From NCBI RefSeq assembly GCF_015523155.1, contig NZ_WAKW01000068.1, positions 1 to 32,653 of the forward strand: a stretch of DNA of 32,653 nt. The letters are read 5' to 3'. This stretch comes from Methanothermococcus sp. Lineage in GTDB: Archaea > AGJL01 > Methanococci > Methanococcales > Methanococcaceae. Under the pieces are notes generated by a model. The model ran no database searches. It was not told the origin of the DNA and saw only the letters and a program-made list of their open reading frames with translations. Below, piece by piece: positions 32,044 through 32,653 of the stretch; position 1 is the stretch's first letter; every line of letters begins with the position of its first letter. The position numbers were made by a program, and so were the translations under genes.

Positions 32044-32653
32044 TTATTGAAGTTGCACTACCTTTGAATTATTCAGGTATGTTGCAGGTGTTGTGAATGA
32101 AATCACACCAGGAGCTCCGAATTCTGGCTGTACTGTACCTGTTATATCTGACCTTGGACCCATGTTTAATCCCGTTGTGTTTAATACAATTGCTACAATA
32201 TCTCCTTTGTTGATAACAGGTGTAGAACTCTTACATGAGCCATCTGCATCCTGAATTACTACAATACCAAATTTCGTGTTTGATATATTGTTCCAAATAC
32301 TATCACTAAATATTGAACCACCACCTGTTAAACTGCTATAATCAGATGAGTTGTATTTGGCTACAAGTTTAGTTGAGCCATCACTTAGCATAACAACAGC
32401 CTGACTTAAATCAATAGGGGAACTTCCAGCGTTTGGTGAAACATATATTGCTGTTTTGTTGATGTTGGAATTGTTATGCATTCCCATAACTTGCAATACC
32501 TGTAATCCACTAGCAACCTGTTCTGTGCTTTCTTTACCTGTGGATGATGCCTTTTGTTGTAAGAATCCACTTGTGTTAATTAATACGCTTGCTGCAACTG
32601 CTGCAACCAATACCATGGCTATGAATACTATTAAAGTTCCAATTCCCATGGCA
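32044..32653 (-). CDS. flaB: Archaellin, N-terminal end beyond the window
   Basis: Partial gene; the visible 203 codons run from [24 protein letters not shown] to the C-terminus [11 protein letters not shown]. The signal peptide and start lie past the right edge; the codon before Met is Ala, so cleavage should leave AMGIG at the new N-terminus. The block [18 protein letters not shown] is nearly the same as in the downstream archaellin. The outer domain is shorter (six sequons: NNS, NKT, NSS, NIS, NTT, NNS). It is probably a major filament archaellin. The 35 bases to the next archaellin carry no terminator, so both are in one transcript. Confidence 0.93.
   Translation of the reverse strand, partial: AMGIGTLIVFIAMVLVAAVAASVLINTSGFLQQKASSTGKESTEQVASGLQVLQVMGMHNNSNINKTAIYVSPNAGSSPIDLSQAVVMLSDGSTKLVAKYNSSDYSSLTGGGSIFSDSIWNNISNTKFGIVVIQDADGSCKSSTPVINKGDIVAIVLNTTGLNMGPRSDITGTVQPEFGAPGVISFTTPATYLNNSKVVQLQ

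Overview
The window is about 70% A+T. It reads as the chromosome of a methanogenic archaeon of the order Methanococcales, most like a nitrogen-fixing, motile Methanothermococcus or Methanococcus. The genus is an inference. The evidence is: archaeal ribosomal and RNA polymerase genes in archaeal order; a RimK-type ligase of coenzyme maturation; the archaeal ether-lipid enzyme DGGGP synthase; a complete archaellum motor operon with archaellins; GGTGAT ribosome binding sites before most genes; and TATA-type promoters.

Layout. Bases 1-7813 hold a NhaP-type antiporter, wecC-wecB (UDP-ManNAc dehydrogenase and UDP-GlcNAc 2-epimerase), a DUF5320-like protein and a small zinc ribbon protein, an NBP35/ApbC iron-sulfur carrier, an MnmC-like methyltransferase and, on the minus strand, an MptN/CofF-type glutamate ligase. 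A 308-base gap with several promoter-like boxes leads to tRNA-Ser(GGA). The translation/transcription cluster (rps13, rps4, rps11, rpoD, rpl18e, rpl13, rps9, rpoN, tRNA-Pro, rpoK, an enolase-like pseudoenzyme) follows to 13532. Then come a 2[4Fe-4S] ferredoxin behind a perfect palindrome of the NrpR type, hypC, a DedA-family membrane protein, a lipoamide-dehydrogenase-like flavoprotein, coaBC, a SelB-like pseudo-GTPase, aconitase X, a UPF0179 protein, glmS, an endonuclease IV homologue and DGGGP synthase. From 24160 to the right edge runs the minus-strand archaellum operon, read flaB-flaB-flaC-D-E-F-G-H-I-J. The first archaellin is cut by the window edge.

How the parts may fit. GlmS feeds UDP-GlcNAc synthesis, and WecB and WecC turn UDP-GlcNAc into UDP-ManNAcA, a sugar used in methanococcal archaellin N-glycans. 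Both archaellins here are rich in N-X-S/T sequons. Aconitase X (phosphomevalonate dehydratase large subunit) and DGGGP synthase act at two stages of ether-lipid synthesis.

Most unusual signals: (1) the palindrome GAGCTC occurs 30 times where about 2 are expected, while GATC is nearly absent; (2) a two-hairpin repeat with the same layout is found after tRNA-Pro and, as two tandem copies with compensating stem changes, in the leader of the UPF0179 gene, where it supplies the ribosome binding site; (3) the 3' end of tRNA-Pro is duplicated around one such element; (4) GGAA-N6-TTCC lies just after the TATA box of the ferredoxin gene; (5) flaC is interrupted at a run of ten A. All counts were made by eye.
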